Positions 25,195 to 26,961 of a stretch of 26,961 bases of DNA are shown here, one piece after another; position 1 is the stretch's first letter, and each line of letters starts with the position of its first letter. The stretch is from Amphimedon queenslandica (lineage: Eukaryota; Porifera; Demospongiae; Haplosclerida; Niphatidae). The translations under genes were made by a program, and so were the position numbers. Location: assembly GCF_000090795.2 (NCBI RefSeq), contig NW_003546252.1, positions 87,852-114,812 of the forward strand, read 5' to 3'. The notes below the pieces were generated by a model. The model searched no databases and was not told where the DNA came from. It worked only from the letters and a program-made list of their open reading frames with translations.

Positions 25195-26961
25195 CTATGT
25201 TCAGTTTGCCTATGGAATATCAGAAGTCTGGTTAACAAACAAACCTTTTCAGTCCTTTGTTTATTCATCTAAGTATCAAATCTATGCAGTAACTCAAACT
25301 TGGCTTCACTCTTCTATTATTGATAACGAAATTCTCAGTACTGATTTTACTCTGTATCACAAAGACGGGAAGTCTTAGGGTGGTGGTGTATTGTTGGCAA
25401 TCCATGATTAAATCTCATCTCTTCAGCTGCCCAGTCCTGAATCTATGGAACTTGTGACTGTGTTAGTTCAAATTCCTCATCCTGTCGTCCGTGTCTTGTA
25501 TATCTTCCCCCTCATGCATCTGCTAATGAGGTTCAATCTCTCATTGATATTCTGTCCGACCTTATCTCCACCCACGTCATCCTGCTGGGTGACTTTAACT
25601 TTCCCAATATAGACTGGTCTTCCCTGTCCAGCCCCAGTGGCCCTTTGCACCTTTTCACTGAGTTCGCTTTTTGTGCCAATCTCTCTCAACACATCACTAC
25701 CCCAACCCATCTAGGAGGTAACATTTTGGACCTATTATTCTCTCAGTCACCAGACTCAGTTATTGATGTTCATGTGCATAATTCTCAGTCACTCTCAAAT
25801 TTTTCATCTGATCATTTTCCCATCTCTTTTACCATCCCTCATTCTACCCTCAAATCTACCCCTAACCATTCTCCCTCATTTTATCTGCATTTTGCAAAAT
25901 GTAATTATGATGCAATGTCGGATCACCTAATAGACATCGATTTCAGTGTTTACTTCTCTTCGAACAGTATTAAATGCTTGTGGACATTCTTAATAAATAT
26001 ATACTAAACGTTTCTATAGCTACATTTGTCCCCAAGGTCAGGCGCTCCTTTCAGAAGTTTCCAAAGTGGTTTACGGGGCAAATTAGACATCATTTAAACC
26101 AACTACGTTCCCAAAGGAGAAAGTCACGTGTTGCTAAAGTCCACTCTGCTATATTGTTCTCTTTAGAGGCTATGCTACAGGAGGAGATATCAATAGCCCG
26201 GTCCAATTACGAAGCTGCATTGGTTGACAAATTTGCTTTCTCTAATGATGATACCATATATAGCTACATTAGAAGTCTCCTCCATTCCAATTCCATACCC
26301 AATGTAGTGTCCATTGGTGACGAGTCAGAGAGCTCAGATGAGGGTAAAGCTCGTCTATTTAACTCCTTTTTCCACTCAGTATTCCTACCTCATGATGCAT
26401 CTGCTCCCTTCTCACATTAAACCCCTGCTCAGACTCTGGACTCTATTGAAATCTCCATCCAAGACGTTTTCTCTGCTCTTGTCTCTCTCAACCCATGCAA
26501 AGCTACTGGCATAGATGGTATTCCCGCTCGCCTCCTAAAATCCTGTGCCATGCCTCTTTGTGAGCCCATACACCATCTTTTTGGTCAGTGTTTTGCTCAG
26601 TCATACTTTCCATTAGAATGGAGGACCCAGCTAATACCCCCCCATCCATAAATCTGGTGATAAGTGCTCCGTAACTAATTACAGGCCCATCTCTCTCCTA
26701 TGTTGTATTTCCAAAGTTTTGGAGAAAATCATTTTTGACAAGATAGCTGATTTTATCCAGCCTTATTTTGTTTCTCCACGTCAATTTGGTTTTCTTAAAT
26801 ATCGATCTACTCTGCAACAATTGGTGGCCTATCTCTCAACATTATTCGATTCTTTCTCTAACGAATGCCAGACTGATGTAATTTTTCTCGATATTCGAAA
26901 GGCTTTTGATACTGTTTCTCACTCAATCTTACTGGAAAGGGTCTGGAAGGCAGGTATCACT
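25195..26961 (+). pseudogene. CR1-like LINE ORF2: endonuclease and reverse transcriptase (cut by window end)
   Basis: The endonuclease starts with LWNIRSLVNK, then after a shift YAVTQTWLHSS, LSTDFTLYHKDGKS (TAG at 25376), GGGVLLAIHD, GDFNFPNIDW-like codons near 25590, FTEFAFCANLSQHITTPTH, LGGNILDLLFSQSPDS and SSDHFPISFT, the APE motifs through SDH. The linker has RRSFQKFPKWFTGQIRHHLN and FNSFFHSVF, ending at an in-frame TAA (26418-26420). The same frame goes on with NPCKATGIDGIPARLLKSCA; a run of seven C near 26638 shifts frame; then IHKSGDK, NYRPISLLCCISKVLEKIIF, RQFGFLKYRSTLQQLVAYLS and DVIFLDIRKAFDTVSHSILL, RT motif A. Motifs B and C lie beyond the window. The call to the CR1/Jockey group is firm, the exact clade is not. 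Confidence 0.78.

Overview
The window looks like nuclear DNA of a sponge-like (probably demosponge) invertebrate. It is AT-rich and has short introns (about 40-100 bp) with clear GT..AG sites. It holds no bacterial operons, and almost every recognisable coding stretch belongs to animal transposable-element protein families. The sponge assignment is inference from base composition, intron size and remembered family resemblance; no search was run. The only stretch that looks like an undamaged coding exon is a MADF-domain first exon at the left edge, which runs off the window.

Layout. 27-165 (-): first exon of a MADF-domain gene. 911-4865 (-): decayed THAP9/P-element-like (TNP-type) transposase gene with most splice sites intact, split by a foreign block at about 1860-3120 that carries a hairpin MITE. 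4960-8100 (-): decayed DIRS-type tyrosine-recombinase retroelement (gag, RT, RNase H, start of recombinase). 8190-10642 (-): Ty3/gypsy-type remnant (RT, protease, gag, primer-binding-site-like sequence, putative LTR), whose LTR edge abuts a tandem array of a 104-bp unit (10643-11160). 11333-11487 (+): PHD-finger remnant. 11819-11999 (-): small N-terminal fragment of an unnamed family. 12300-14681 (+): decayed EnSpm/CACTA (TNP2-like) transposase gene. 14682-15640: AT-rich, no gene. 15641-16520: a 38-bp inverted repeat whose right copy lies close to a THAP-domain remnant on the minus strand. 16540-18924 (-): long decayed gene of a transposase-like family with the signature LPHDIMHDLFEG and an N-terminal C2H2 finger. 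19185-20513 (+): multi-exon gene with an N-terminal SAM-like domain, head-to-head with the previous gene. 20626-21000: dense TGCATGCA palindrome array. 21241-21435 (+): second PHD-like fragment. 22010-23340: degenerate tandem array of a roughly 115-bp unit. 23800-26961 (+): CR1-like non-LTR retrotransposon with a PHD finger in ORF1, then endonuclease and reverse transcriptase, cut by the window end.

The genes do not form a pathway. The window is a nested graveyard of at least seven element types (TNP/P-like, DIRS, gypsy, EnSpm/CACTA, the IMHD-type family, a CR1-like LINE and MITEs) plus three tandem arrays. The parts most worth follow-up are the head-to-head pair at 16540-20513, which could be one two-gene element, the well-preserved splice architecture of the TNP-type gene, the SAM exon with two compensating frameshifts, and the palindromic array open in most frames.
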